A stretch of 64,000 nt of DNA from Sphingomonas aurea (GCF_030678875.1 NZ_JAUUDS010000003.1:124001-188000); one strand, 5' to 3'; positions 53,979 through 63,113 are shown, numbered from the stretch's first letter. Numbers and translations: made by a program. The notes: generated by a model not told the origin, from the letters alone.

Positions 53979-54758
53979 ATGACCAGGATTTTCGCGATCA
54001 CCGCCGCCGCTGCCGCCATTGCCGCCGCAGCACCGGCTTATGCCACCAGCTTTACCGTCAATACCATGAATGGCGGCACGACCACCTCGTCGAATACTTA
54101 CGGCAACGTGCTTACCTATCAGGCGAAGACCGGTGCCGAGACGCTGGACGTCCGCGCCACCGGCTGGAACGTCGCCGACGGCAAGGTGAGCGCAGCCAAG
54201 CTCGTCAGCTACGGCGCCGCCGGCCTCGGCGTCACGTCGACCACCGACAGCGGCAACTACAACACGCACACCGTCGACAACCTGGGCGGGAACGACTTCA
54301 TCCTGCTGCAGTTCAGCCAGACCGTGAACCTGGTCAGTGCGACGCTGAACTCCTATGCCGTCGGATCGAGCTATTTCGACTATTTCTTCAGCGACGCCGA
54401 CAACGACTCGACGGTGAAGTGGGGCGCGCTGAACGGCGCCTGGAACCAGGCGCTGTCGCTCAACGGCATCAGCGAGGCGAGCCTTGGCAAAATGTTCGCC
54501 GGCACGCTGAACGTGTCGAGCAACGGCAACGCCGCGCAGACCTACACCATCAAGGGTGCGGGCAATCTCTGGATGATCGGCGCGTCGCAGGCCAATCCCG
54601 ACTGGAACACCGACGGGTTCAAGCTGGCCGCGCTGACCGTGAACTCGGTCGCCGCCGTCCCCGAGCCCGCCACCTGGGCGATGATGCTGGTCGGCTTCGG
54701 CATGGTCGCCGCCACCGCCCGCTATCGCCGTCGCGACACCAAGGCAGCCATCGCCTGA
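53979..54758 (+). CDS. PEP-CTERM sorting-signal exported protein
   Basis: A 259-residue protein. MTRIFAITAAAAAIAAAAPAYA is the signal peptide. The mature part is rich in Ser, Thr, Asn and Gly, with FILLQFSQTVNLVSATL and YFDYFFSDADNDSTVKW. The C-terminal sorting region is VPEPATWAMMLVGFGMVAA followed by RYRRR: a PEP motif, a membrane helix and a basic tail. Such proteins are processed by an exosortase and are linked to exopolysaccharide. No exosortase is in the window. The start is the ATG after GGGGA; a longer frame from 53919 would precede the signal peptide. Confidence 0.92.
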   Translation: MTRIFAITAAAAAIAAAAPAYATSFTVNTMNGGTTTSSNTYGNVLTYQAKTGAETLDVRATGWNVADGKVSAAKLVSYGAAGLGVTSTTDSGNYNTHTVDNLGGNDFILLQFSQTVNLVSATLNSYAVGSSYFDYFFSDADNDSTVKWGALNGAWNQALSLNGISEASLGKMFAGTLNVSSNGNAAQTYTIKGAGNLWMIGASQANPDWNTDGFKLAALTVNSVAAVPEPATWAMMLVGFGMVAATARYRRRDTKAAIA

Positions 54759-54779
54759 CACCAAATCGCTTTCCGAGAC

Positions 54780-54808
54780 GCGCCGCCGGGTCCCAAGCCC
54801 GGCGGCGC
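54780..54808 (+). terminator. GC-rich hairpin after the PEP-CTERM gene
   Basis: An 11-bp perfect stem GCGCCGCCGGG/CCCGGCGGCGC with a seven-base loop, 21 bases after the stop. There is no T run. It probably protects or ends the mRNA. Confidence 0.5.
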
Positions 54809-54845
54809 ACCCGCGTGGGGACGTTACGCAGACGGTGCTACCTAC

Positions 54846-54872
54846 GTCATGCCGGGCTTGTCCCGGCGTGAC
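54846..54872. repeat. Single GTCATGCCGGG hairpin
   Basis: GTCATGCCGGG and CCCGGCGTGAC around CTTGT. It is a lone arm of the same kind as the elements at 19371 and 30320. Confidence 0.65.
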
Positions 54873-54921
54873 AGCAGGGTGCGAAACAAACGTCGTGGCA
54901 TCGTGCCAGCCCGGCGTTCCC

Positions 54922-55707
54922 TCACGCCCCCCTGAACACTGGCGCCCGTTTTTCCCCGAACGCCCGCACTGCCTCTGCAAAGTCCTGCGTCCACCCTGCC
55001 GCCCGCTGGTTCTCGCGCTCGATCACCAGCGTCTCGTCGAGCGACGCGGTCAGCGCGGCGGCGACCTGCTTGCGGATCAGCGCCACCGCCACCGATGGCC
55101 CCGCCGCCAGCCGCGCGGCGAGCGTCTGCGCCTCGGCCAGGCAGGCATCGTCCTCGGCGATGCGGGTTACCAGCCCTGCCGCCAGCGCCGCCTCCGCCGA
55201 CAATCGCTCGCCGAGCAGCGCCATTTCCAGCGCCCGCGCCCGCCCGACCGCCTGCGCCACCAGCCAGGTCGATCCTGCGTCGGGCACCAGCCCGATATTG
55301 ACGAAGGCGAGCAGCCCGTAGGCCGATCGCGCCATGACGATGATGTCGCCGAGCAGCGCCAGTCCCAGCCCCGCGCCCACTGCCGGACCGTTGATCGCCG
55401 TCACCACCGGAATGTCGAGCCCGGCGATCTTGCGCACGAAGGGGTTGTAGTCGCGGTCCAGCGACTCGCCCAGGTCACGGCCCGGCTGCGGTCCGCCGCC
55501 GTCGCCGATCAGGTCCGCGCCGGAGCAGAACGCGCGACCCGCCCCGGTCATGACCAGCGCCCGCGCGCCGTCGGCCACCGCCCGGTCGATCGCGGCGGTC
55601 GCCTCGGCGAACAGCGTGGAGGTCAACGCGTTCATCCGGTCGGGTCGGTCGAGCGTCAGCGTGGCGACGCGGTCGGCGATGTCGAGCCTGACGGTGGAAT
55701 AGGTCAC
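54922..55707 (-). CDS. Enoyl-CoA hydratase/isomerase family protein
   Basis: A 261-residue crotonase-fold protein. Oxyanion-hole segments are GAGRAFCSGADLIGD and GPAVGAGLGLALLGDIIV. The active-site loop reads VNIGLVPDAGSTWLVAQAVG, with Asp where many hydratases have Glu; this form is typical of PaaG-type ring-epoxide isomerases and related enzymes. The start is GTG (VTYSTVRLDIADRVA). Whether it is hydratase or isomerase cannot be settled from sequence. No phenylacetate genes are nearby. Confidence 0.88.
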   Translation of the reverse strand: MTYSTVRLDIADRVATLTLDRPDRMNALTSTLFAEATAAIDRAVADGARALVMTGAGRAFCSGADLIGDGGGPQPGRDLGESLDRDYNPFVRKIAGLDIPVVTAINGPAVGAGLGLALLGDIIVMARSAYGLLAFVNIGLVPDAGSTWLVAQAVGRARALEMALLGERLSAEAALAAGLVTRIAEDDACLAEAQTLAARLAAGPSVAVALIRKQVAAALTASLDETLVIERENQRAAGWTQDFAEAVRAFGEKRAPVFRGA

Positions 55708-56019
55708 GGGGGCCACTCTCCTGCCGGCGGGTCGAATGCCGGCCGTCCGCGATCTTGTAGGGGGGCCTCTTCCGGCCGGCAACGGCGCTACTGCCATCGA
55801 ATACGCAGCAGGGTTGCGACGCCATGATCGCGCCGATCGGGACGATGACGCCCGCCACAGCCTCGTATCCGGAACAATCCTTCCTTTATCGCGGGTTAAT
55901 ATAATGTGTCGTAATCGGACGATGCCGCCTTGGATCGTGACTGTCCATGGCGACCCGGCCGGTGCAGGGCACGCTGCCGCCGTCCGCCGCGGATCAGTGT
56001 CAAAGGAAACGCGTCCGTC
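55708..56019. other. 312-base divergent gap
   Basis: No gene seen. On the plus strand there is GGAAC at 55871 and a perfect TATAAT at 55900-55905, in the only AT-rich part of the gap. Neither has a convincing partner element at the right distance: a TTGACA-like -35 is missing, and the GGTT after GGAAC is 18 bases away. They are weak promoter hints for the gene at 56020. Confidence 0.35.
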
Positions 56020-56454
56020 ATGCCTACCATCGCCGCTGCTTTCCGCGACCATCAGACGGCGATCCTCGACCGCCTCGAAGAGGCTGGATCGCTGCTGGAG
56101 GACAGTGGCAGGCCATCCGGCGACCGCCTCGACGCGAGCCGCAACGGGATCGGCGATGCGCTGACCGCCTATCAGCGGTTCAAGCATTGCGAGGTCTATG
56201 ATCCGATCATCACTGCCGGCGGTGCCGATGCCCCCGCCGCCGCCGCGCTGAAGGCCGATTGCGAGGCGTTGGCGCGCGACTACCAGGCCTACTGCACCGG
56301 CGTCGAGGCGGGTGACGGTGTCCTTGCATCTTACCGCCGCGCAACGCTCGACATGGCGACCCGCGTCAAGCACGCCCTGATCCGCGAGTTCGAGCTGGTC
56401 CGCCAGCTCACCGTCTATCCCGACTATGCCACAAGGCCGGTCGGCGGGGCGTAA
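56020..56454 (+). CDS. Small helical protein, possibly hemerythrin-like
   Basis: A 144-residue protein of helices: IAAAFRDHQTAILDRLEEAG, GDALTAYQRFKHCEVYDPII, AALKADCEALARDYQAYCTG and MATRVKHALIREFELVRQL. The histidines at 11, 56 and 118 with nearby Asp/Glu sit where an HHE four-helix bundle would hold iron, but the full ligand set is not evident. AAAGGAAA precedes the ATG. I do not assign a function. The next 86 bases hold a short CCCGG/CCGGG hairpin and the regA stop. Confidence 0.65.
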   Translation: MPTIAAAFRDHQTAILDRLEEAGSLLEDSGRPSGDRLDASRNGIGDALTAYQRFKHCEVYDPIITAGGADAPAAAALKADCEALARDYQAYCTGVEAGDGVLASYRRATLDMATRVKHALIREFELVRQLTVYPDYATRPVGGA

Positions 56455-56540
56455 GCAACAGCTCCTTTCTCACGTCGCCCCGGTCTTGAGCCGGGCTGAT
56501 GGTCAAGTGCCGCGGGTCGGTGAATGTCGGCCGCCCCCTC

Positions 56541-57071
56541 TTACTTCACCGGCCGCTTCTCCAGCTTGCGTGCCAGCGTCCGCCGATGCATCCCCAGCCG
56601 GCGGGCGGTTTCCGAAATGTTGAAGCCGGTCTCCGCCAGCATCTCGTTGATATGCTCCCATTCCAGCGTCTTGATCGACGTCGTGCGCCCGTCGATCGGC
56701 ACCTGCGCGTCGCCCCCGGCGCGGCTGAAGGCGGCCTCGATATCGTCGGTGTTCGATGGCTTGGCCAGATAGTGGCACGCACCCAGCTTGATCGCCTCGA
56801 CCGCAGTGCCGATGCTGGCGAAGCCGGTCAGCACCACGATCAGCATGTCCGGATCATGCGCATGCAGCCGCGCGACGCAGGTCAGGCCCGACGCCGTCCC
56901 CAGCTTCAGGTCGACTACGGCGAAGTTGGGCGCGAAGTCCGCCAGCAGCGCCTCCACCTCGCCCGGCCCGCTCGCTACCCGCACGACGTAGCCGCGCCGC
57001 TCGAACGAGCGTTGCAGCGTCCGCGCGAACGTCGCGTCGTCCTCGACGATCAGCAGCTGGCGCTCCGTCAT
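56541..57071 (-). CDS. regA: Redox response regulator RegA/PrrA/ActR
   Basis: A 176-residue two-domain regulator. The receiver has LLIVEDDATFA, phospho-acceptor Asp54 in FAVVDLKLGTASGL, the Thr in IVVLTGFAS and Lys in YLAKPSN. A short linker leads to a Fis-type helix-turn-helix: EWEHINEMLAETGFNISETARRLGMHRRTLARKLEKRP, the nearly invariant RegA DNA-binding end. In other alphaproteobacteria RegA controls respiration, terminal oxidases and carbon or nitrogen fixation. It overlaps regB by four bases and lies at the end of the cyo operon, which it may regulate. Confidence 0.94.
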   Translation of the reverse strand: MTERQLLIVEDDATFARTLQRSFERRGYVVRVASGPGEVEALLADFAPNFAVVDLKLGTASGLTCVARLHAHDPDMLIVVLTGFASIGTAVEAIKLGACHYLAKPSNTDDIEAAFSRAGGDAQVPIDGRTTSIKTLEWEHINEMLAETGFNISETARRLGMHRRTLARKLEKRPVK

Positions 57072-58396
57072 CCCCGTTCTCCCCGCCCTGTGACCAGCGG
57101 CAGGATTAAGCTGACCGCCGCGCCGCTGCCGTCGCGGTTCGACGCCTCCAGCCGCCCGCCCAGCCGCCGCGCGACGTTGCTGGCCAGGAACAGCCCCAGC
57201 CCGTGCCCAGCGCCCTTGCTCGACTGATACGCCTTGCCAATCCCGGCCAGCTGCGCCTCGCCGAACCCGCGCCCGCGGTCGAGCACCGTGATCGCCAGCT
57301 CGCCATCCTGCCGCTCGGCGAGCAATTCCACCCAGCCCGGCGAGAACTCCGCCGCGTTGTCGAGCAGGTTCCAGATCGCCTGTCGCAGCGACGCGCCCGC
57401 CACCAGCGCCGCGCCGGCCAGATCGCGCGTATAGTCCAGCGGCACTGCCGGCTGCGTCGCCCGCCACTCGGCGACGATCGTGTCGAGGAACGGCCCTGCC
57501 GGCACGCTCTCCATCGCCTCGCCCCGCGGCTCGCCGGCGGAATGCAGGATGTCGGAGACGATGCGCTTGCACCGCTCGACCTCGCCCTGCATCTCCTGCA
57601 CCTCGCCCGCCAGCTCGGGATCGCCGGCGATCCGCGGCATCCGTCGCCAGTCGCTCAGGATCACCGCCAGCGAGGCGAGCGGCGTGCCCAGCTCGTGCGC
57701 CGCGCCACTCGCGAACAGGCCCATGCGGACGATCCCGTCCTCCTCGGCGGCATGCTGGCGCAGGTCGGACAGGTAGCGGTCACGCGCGTGCAGGTTGCGC
57801 GTGATCCGCCCGATGAACATCACCAGCAGCGTCGCGATCAGCAGGAAGCTGATCCACGCGCCCAGCGTGTAGAGGTCGGCGGTATCGGCCAGCAGTCCGC
57901 GCGGATAGACCAGCGGCAGGCTCCTGACGGTCAGCCCGGCATAGCAGAGCCCGGTCGCCGCGATCAGCACCCAGGCGGACCACGGCCTGAGCAGGATCGC
58001 CCCCAGCACCACCTGCAACAGGTAGAGCGATACGAACGGGTTGGCCGCCCCGCCGCTCAGGTACAGCTGGACGGTCAGCACGCCCATGTCGACCAGCAGC
58101 GCCGCCATGATCTCGCCATTGGTCACCCGGTGGCGCGGCAGCAGCGCCAGGCTGGCCAGGTTCGCGACCGCCAGCGCTGCGACCGCGATCAGCATCGGCG
58201 CCAGCGGCAACGGCACGCCCAGCGCGAACCGCACGAGCAGGATCGTCACCAGCTGGCCACCGACCGCCAGCCAGCGCAGCTGCACCAGCTGGCGCATATT
58301 GTCCGCCGCCGTCGCCTCGGGCGAAGGACCGTCCGGCGAGGACACGCCGTGCCGGGTCAGGGGGCGGGTCAGCGCGAGCAGCGGCGCGTCCATCAT
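57068..58396 (-). CDS. regB: Redox sensor histidine kinase RegB/PrrB/ActS
   Basis: A 442-residue membrane kinase with six N-terminal membrane helices. Between helices lies SGGAANPF (GGxxNPF, 115-121), the ubiquinone-binding heptapeptide of RegB. The H box is GAAHELGTPLASL with His234, the RegB-specific form. Cys276 in VERCKRIV matches the redox-active cysteine of RegB. ATP-binding parts are NLLDNAAEF, DRGRGFGE and GHGLGLFLASNVARRLGG. It overlaps surf1 upstream and regA downstream by four bases each. It should report quinone-pool and oxidase activity. Confidence 0.95.
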   Translation of the reverse strand: MMDAPLLALTRPLTRHGVSSPDGPSPEATAADNMRQLVQLRWLAVGGQLVTILLVRFALGVPLPLAPMLIAVAALAVANLASLALLPRHRVTNGEIMAALLVDMGVLTVQLYLSGGAANPFVSLYLLQVVLGAILLRPWSAWVLIAATGLCYAGLTVRSLPLVYPRGLLADTADLYTLGAWISFLLIATLLVMFIGRITRNLHARDRYLSDLRQHAAEEDGIVRMGLFASGAAHELGTPLASLAVILSDWRRMPRIAGDPELAGEVQEMQGEVERCKRIVSDILHSAGEPRGEAMESVPAGPFLDTIVAEWRATQPAVPLDYTRDLAGAALVAGASLRQAIWNLLDNAAEFSPGWVELLAERQDGELAITVLDRGRGFGEAQLAGIGKAYQSSKGAGHGLGLFLASNVARRLGGRLEASNRDGSGAAVSLILPLVTGRGERG

Positions 58397-59085
58397 TCCG
58401 CCTCTCCTCTCCGCCCGATCAGCATCCACGCCCCGAACAGCGACAGGGCCATCAGCCCGAACCAGGTAATCGCATAGACGAGATGGTTGTTATTGAAGCG
58501 GATGACGGTCAGTCCGCCAACCGGCAACCCGCCCGGGTTCGGCGTCGCATCGGCGTCGACGAAGAACGGCGCCACATCCTGCAATCCCCGCGCCCGCGCG
58601 ATCGCCGCGACGTCGCGCGAGTACCAGCGATCCGCCGCCGGATCGTTCGACCGCAGGAACGCGCCGCCCGGCTCGCTCGTCCGGATAAGGCCGGTAACGG
58701 TCACCGGTCCCGCCGGCTGTCCGGCCGATCGCGTCGCCGGATCGCGGCGATCCGCAGGCACGAAGCCGCGGTTGACCAGCACGGTTGGTGACCCGTCGAT
58801 GCCGCGCAACGGAGTCAGCACCCACCATCCCGGCCCCATCGCCGTGACCGCCTGGACCAGAGTCTCGCGGCCGCAGAATACGCCGGACATGCGAACTCGC
58901 CGATACGCAAGGTCGCTGCCCCAATCGCTCCGCGGCGGCAGCGCACCGGGCGCGGCATGGACCCGTGCCTCCACCCGGTCGATCAGCGCCAGCTTCCACG
59001 CCCGCCGCTCGACCTGCCAGACGCCGAGCGCGGCGAAACCGGCGGCGAGCAGCAGGCACAGGGCGGCGAACGGGCCTCGCTTCAT
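58393..59085 (-). CDS. SURF1-family oxidase assembly protein
   Basis: A 230-residue protein with one membrane helix at each end. The N-terminal motif is GFAALGVWQVERRAWKLALI (GxWQxxR), with VRMSGVF and VLVNRGFVPADRRDP in the periplasmic part, and the C-terminal motif NNHLVYAITWFGLMALSLFGAW. SURF1 helps insert haem into haem-copper oxidases. Its place directly after cyoD suggests a dedicated version for this quinol oxidase, as reported for the qox operon of Paracoccus. ATGA overlaps bind it to cyoD and regB. Confidence 0.92.
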   Translation of the reverse strand: MKRGPFAALCLLLAAGFAALGVWQVERRAWKLALIDRVEARVHAAPGALPPRSDWGSDLAYRRVRMSGVFCGRETLVQAVTAMGPGWWVLTPLRGIDGSPTVLVNRGFVPADRRDPATRSAGQPAGPVTVTGLIRTSEPGGAFLRSNDPAADRWYSRDVAAIARARGLQDVAPFFVDADATPNPGGLPVGGLTVIRFNNNHLVYAITWFGLMALSLFGAWMLIGRRGEAE

Positions 59086-59423
59086 TGCATGTCGGTCATC
59101 GGCATCATGTTGCTGTTCAGGTGGTACATGATCCACAGCGATCCGCTGACCACGATCGCCACGATCACGGCGGTGAAGATCAGCGTCAGCAGCACCCATC
59201 CCCCTTCCGACTTCGCGTTGACGTGCAGGAAGAATAGGGTGTGGACCATGATCTGGACGAAGGCGAGCGCGACGATCGCCGCCGCCGTCCCCTGCACGCT
59301 GCCCAGCACGCCGGTCATCACCAGCCAGAACGGCACCGCGGTCAGCACCACCGACAGCGCGAAACCGATCAGATAGCCTTTGCGCGAGGCATGGGGCGCG
59401 GCTCCGGAATGTCCGTCGCTCAT
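59082..59423 (-). CDS. cyoD: Cytochrome o ubiquinol oxidase subunit IV (CyoD)
   Basis: A 113-residue membrane protein with three helices: [43 protein letters not shown] and [27 protein letters not shown]. The order and the HTLFFLHVN segment are typical of CyoD. It stabilises assembly of the oxidase. It overlaps cyoC and surf1 by four bases each. Confidence 0.93.
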   Translation of the reverse strand: MSDGHSGAAPHASRKGYLIGFALSVVLTAVPFWLVMTGVLGSVQGTAAAIVALAFVQIMVHTLFFLHVNAKSEGGWVLLTLIFTAVIVAIVVSGSLWIMYHLNSNMMPMTDMQ

Positions 59424-60034
59424 CGCAGCACTCCCAGCAGATAGACAAAGGTGAACACGCCGATCCAGACGACGTCCAGGAGGTGCCAGAACATGCCCAG
59501 GCACATGATGCGGCGACGGTTGTCCAGCGTCAGCCCGCGCTGGCCGATCTGGACCAACGTCACGCCGATCCACACCAGCCCGCACAACACGTGCAGCCCG
59601 TGCGTGCCGACCAGCGCGAAGAAGCCGGACAGGAAGGCGCTGCGCTGCGGCGTCGCCCCCTCGGCGATCAGCGTGGCAAATTCGTACAGCTCGATCCCAA
59701 CGAACGCCGCGCCGAACAGCGCCGTCACCGCCAGCCACCCTTGCGTCGCGCGCAGCCGTCCTGCCTCGGTCTCGATCGCCGCCATGCCGAAGGTGATCGA
59801 CGACAGGAGCAGCATGCCCGTATTGATTGCGACCAGCGGCAGCTCGAAGATCTGGTGCGGCGCCGGTCCGCCGGCATAGCTGGTGCTCAGCACGCCGTAC
59901 GTCGCGAACAGCGTCGCGAAGATCAGCGCGTCGCTCATCAGGTAGATCCAGAAGCCGAGCGCCGTGCTGGCCCCCGGCCCGTGGTGATGCTCCTCCTCGT
60001 CGATCAGGTAGAAGCTGGGTGCTTGGCTGGACAT
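59420..60034 (-). CDS. cyoC: Cytochrome o ubiquinol oxidase subunit III (CyoC)
   Basis: A 204-residue membrane protein with five helices. Seen are [76 protein letters not shown] and [20 protein letters not shown]. The N terminus carries an EEEHHHGPG stretch. It is one base after cyoB and overlaps cyoD by four. Confidence 0.95.
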   Translation of the reverse strand: MSSQAPSFYLIDEEEHHHGPGASTALGFWIYLMSDALIFATLFATYGVLSTSYAGGPAPHQIFELPLVAINTGMLLLSSITFGMAAIETEAGRLRATQGWLAVTALFGAAFVGIELYEFATLIAEGATPQRSAFLSGFFALVGTHGLHVLCGLVWIGVTLVQIGQRGLTLDNRRRIMCLGMFWHLLDVVWIGVFTFVYLLGVLR

Positions 60035-60035
60035 A

Positions 60036-62027
60036 TCAGGCTCCCACCGCCGCGAGGCGCGCGCGCTCGGTGGCGGCGACCTCCTCGGACGGGATGTGGT
60101 AATCGCGGTCGTAGTTGAAGCTGTGGCCGATGATGACGACGATCATGCCGGCGAAACTGACCGCCGCCAGCCACCAGATGTACCACACCATCGCGAACCC
60201 CAGCGCCAGCGCCAGCCCCGACAGGATCACCCCCGCGCCGGTGTTGCGCGGCATGTGGATCGGCCGCCAGCCGCCCGCCGGATGCTCGTGCCCGCGCGCC
60301 TTCATGTCGTACCACGCATCCAGGTCGTGGATGACGGGCGTGAAGGCGAAGTTGTACGCCGGCGGAGGGCTGCTCGTCGCCCATTCCAGCGTGCGGCCGT
60401 GCCAGGGGTCGCCGGTGGTGTCGCGCAAGGCTTCGCGGTTGCGGATGCTCACCGCGATCTGGATCAGGAAGGCGGCGATGCCGATGGCGATGATGAGCAC
60501 GCCGATCATCGCAACGATGAAGAAGGGTTGCAGGCTGGGATCGTCGAAGTGGCGCACGCGCCGGGTCGTCCCCATCAGCCCGACGATGTAGATCGGCGTC
60601 CACGCGACCCAGTAGCCGACCACCCAGCCCCAGAAGCTGACCTTCCCCCAGAACGGGTCGAGGCGGAAGCCGAACGCCTTGGGGAACCAGTAGGTCATGC
60701 CCGCGAACAGCCCGAACACCACGCCGCCGATGATGACGTTGTGGAAATGCGCGACCAGGAACAGCGAGTTGTGCAGCACGAAGTCGGCCGGCGGCACCGC
60801 CAGCAGCACGCCGGTCATCCCGCCCACGGTAAAGGTCAGCAGGAAGGCGACGACCCACATCATCGGCAGCTCGAACCGGATCTGACCGCGATACATCGTG
60901 AACAGCCAGTTGAAGATCTTGGCGCCGGTCGGGATCGAGATGACCATGGTCGCGATGCCGAAGAAGCTGTTGACGCTGGCACCCGATCCCATGGTGAAGA
61001 AATGGTGCAGCCATACCAGGAACGACAGGATGGTGATGACCACGGTCGCGTAGACCATCGACGAATAGCCGAACAGCCGCTTGCCCGAGAAGGTCGAGGT
61101 GATCTCCGAAAAGATGCCGAACACCGGCAGCACCAGCACATAGACTTCCGGATGGCCCCAGATCCATACCAGGTTCCAGTACATCATCGGGTTGCCGCCG
61201 AGATCGTTGGTGAAGAAGTTGGTGCCGACGTATCGGTCGAGCATCAGCAGCGCGAACGCCGCGGTCAGGATCGGGAAGATCGCGACCGCGAGCACGTTGC
61301 TGCACAGCGCCGTCCAGCAGAACACCGGCATCTTCATCATCGTCATACCGGGGGCGCGCATCTTGATGATGGTCGTCACCATGTTGATCGCCGACAGGGT
61401 CGTGCCGACACCCGCGATCTGGAGCGCCCACAGATAATAGTCGGGACCGGTATCGGGCGAATTCTGGAGGTTGGCGACCGGCACATAGTTCAGCCAGCCG
61501 GCGCGGCTGAACTCGCCGACGAACAGCGACACCATCACCAGCAGCGCACCCGCGACGGTCAGCCAGAAGCTGAGGTTGTTCAGATACGGAAACGCGACGT
61601 CGCGCGCGCCGATCTGGAGCGGCATGATATAGTTGATGAGGCCGACGACCAGCGGAATCGCCACGAAGAAGATCATGATCGTGCCGTGCGCGGTGAAGAT
61701 CTGATCGTAGTGGTGCGCGTTCAGATATCCTTCGCTGCCGCCGAAGGCGATCGCCTGTTGCAGACGCATCATCACCGCATCGGCGAAGCCGCGCAGCAGC
61801 ATGATGATCCCCAGGATCATGTACATGATCCCGATCTTCTTGTGGTCGACGGAGGTGAACCACTCGCGCCACAGCCAGCCCCACAGCCGGTACTTCGTCA
61901 CCGCGCCGACGATGCCCAGGCCGAGCAGCACGACGACCGCGAAGGTGCCGAGCAGGATCGGCTCGTGGACGGGAAAGGACTCCAGGCTCAGCCGCCCGAA
62001 GAGGATCTTCAACAGATGGTCGGTCAT
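60036..62027 (-). CDS. cyoB: Cytochrome o ubiquinol oxidase subunit I (CyoB)
   Basis: A 663-residue catalytic subunit with about 15 membrane helices. The haem and copper ligands are visible: [34 protein letters not shown] (CuB His cross-linked to Tyr, plus the proton-channel Glu), [12 protein letters not shown] (CuB His pair) and [20 protein letters not shown] (haem ligands). It reduces O2 with electrons from quinol and pumps protons. The haem at the binuclear site (O or A) cannot be read from this sequence alone. Confidence 0.97.
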   Translation of the reverse strand: MTDHLLKILFGRLSLESFPVHEPILLGTFAVVVLLGLGIVGAVTKYRLWGWLWREWFTSVDHKKIGIMYMILGIIMLLRGFADAVMMRLQQAIAFGGSEGYLNAHHYDQIFTAHGTIMIFFVAIPLVVGLINYIMPLQIGARDVAFPYLNNLSFWLTVAGALLVMVSLFVGEFSRAGWLNYVPVANLQNSPDTGPDYYLWALQIAGVGTTLSAINMVTTIIKMRAPGMTMMKMPVFCWTALCSNVLAVAIFPILTAAFALLMLDRYVGTNFFTNDLGGNPMMYWNLVWIWGHPEVYVLVLPVFGIFSEITSTFSGKRLFGYSSMVYATVVITILSFLVWLHHFFTMGSGASVNSFFGIATMVISIPTGAKIFNWLFTMYRGQIRFELPMMWVVAFLLTFTVGGMTGVLLAVPPADFVLHNSLFLVAHFHNVIIGGVVFGLFAGMTYWFPKAFGFRLDPFWGKVSFWGWVVGYWVAWTPIYIVGLMGTTRRVRHFDDPSLQPFFIVAMIGVLIIAIGIAAFLIQIAVSIRNREALRDTTGDPWHGRTLEWATSSPPPAYNFAFTPVIHDLDAWYDMKARGHEHPAGGWRPIHMPRNTGAGVILSGLALALGFAMVWYIWWLAAVSFAGMIVVIIGHSFNYDRDYHIPSEEVAATERARLAAVGA

Positions 62028-62042
62028 GATCGCTCCGGCGGC

Positions 62043-63113
62043 TCAGGACATGTCGCGGTTGCGGGCGCTGTCGGGATCGGTCGATCCCGGTGCGCCGGGG
62101 CGGCGCGGCTTGGTGACGTTGGGCGCGGGCGCGATCTGGTCGCTGTCCTTGAACAGCGCGCCCTCCGGCCGCTCACCGGTCGGCGGCGGGGCGTCGCGGC
62201 CCTTGGGCATCATGCCGCGGTCGTGCATCATCGTGTCGCTCATGCACGGCGTGCCCGGCCGCACGCAGCGCTCGACGACCTTGTCGAACAGCCCCGGCTG
62301 GACCGCGGCGAAGCGCATCGGCGGCACCTTCTCGCTCGGCCGTTCCAGACGCAGGAACGTCTCGGTCGGCAGGGTGCGGCCGCTCGCCCTCGCCTGTCCG
62401 ACCCAGCGGTCGAAGCCGGCGGCGTTGACGCCGCGCAGGCGGAACTTCATGTCGGAAAAGCCGGCGCCGCTATAGTTGGCCGACATCCCCTGATACTCGC
62501 CGGGCTTGTTCAGGACGGCATGCAGCGTGCTGCGCATGCCGGGCATCGCATAGACCATGCCGGCCAGGGTCGGCGCATAGAAGCTGTTCATCATGTTGGT
62601 CGAGGTGATGTCGAACCGCACCTGCCGGTCGACCGGCAGGACCAGTTCGTTGACCGTCGCGATGCCCAGATCGGGATAGATGAACAGCCATTTCCAGTCG
62701 AGCGCGACGACCTGCACCCGCATCGGCTTGTCCTTCGGGTCCAGCGGCTTGCCCGCCGCGACCCGGCCGAGCGGGCGGAACGGATCGAGCAGGTGGGTGC
62801 TCGACCAGGTCAGCGCGCCCAGCGCGATGATGATGAGCAGCGGCGCGGACCAGATCACGAGTTCCAGCGAGGTCGAATGATCGAAGTGCGGGTCGTAGGT
62901 CGCCTGTCTATTGCCCTTGCGATAGCGCCACGCGAACAGCACGATCAGCATCATGACGGGCACGATGATGAGCAGCATCAGTGCGGTCGACGCATAGATC
63001 AGGTTGCGTTGCTGCAACGCCACGTCGCCGGCGGGATTCAGGACGGCATGTTGACATCCCGCCAGCAAAGGCAGGAGCAGCAGGGCCATCGGGGCAAGCT
63101 TGGCTGTTCGCAT
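62043..63113 (-). CDS. cyoA: Ubiquinol oxidase subunit II (CyoA)
   Basis: A 356-residue lipoprotein: MRTAKLAPMALLLLPLLAGC with lipobox LAGC. Two membrane helices follow (STALMLLIIVPVMMLIVLFAW and ELVIWSAPLLIIIALGALTW), then a periplasmic cupredoxin domain with NMMNSFYAPTLAGMVYAMPGM and SANYSGAGFSDMKFRLRGV. No CuA cysteine pair is present, so it is a quinol and not a cytochrome c oxidase. The tail is Pro/Arg/Asp-rich. It is the first gene of cyoABCD-surf1-regBA and is divergent from an MFS gene. Confidence 0.95.
   Translation of the reverse strand: MRTAKLAPMALLLLPLLAGCQHAVLNPAGDVALQQRNLIYASTALMLLIIVPVMMLIVLFAWRYRKGNRQATYDPHFDHSTSLELVIWSAPLLIIIALGALTWSSTHLLDPFRPLGRVAAGKPLDPKDKPMRVQVVALDWKWLFIYPDLGIATVNELVLPVDRQVRFDITSTNMMNSFYAPTLAGMVYAMPGMRSTLHAVLNKPGEYQGMSANYSGAGFSDMKFRLRGVNAAGFDRWVGQARASGRTLPTETFLRLERPSEKVPPMRFAAVQPGLFDKVVERCVRPGTPCMSDTMMHDRGMMPKGRDAPPPTGERPEGALFKDSDQIAPAPNVTKPRRPGAPGSTDPDSARNRDMS

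Noticed and set aside
55871..55905. EcfG (GGAAC-N16/17-CGTT) or sigma-70 promoter before the gene at 56020
   Set aside because: GGAAC is followed by GGTT at the wrong spacing, and the TATAAT has no -35 partner. Noted only as a weak hint in the gap entry.
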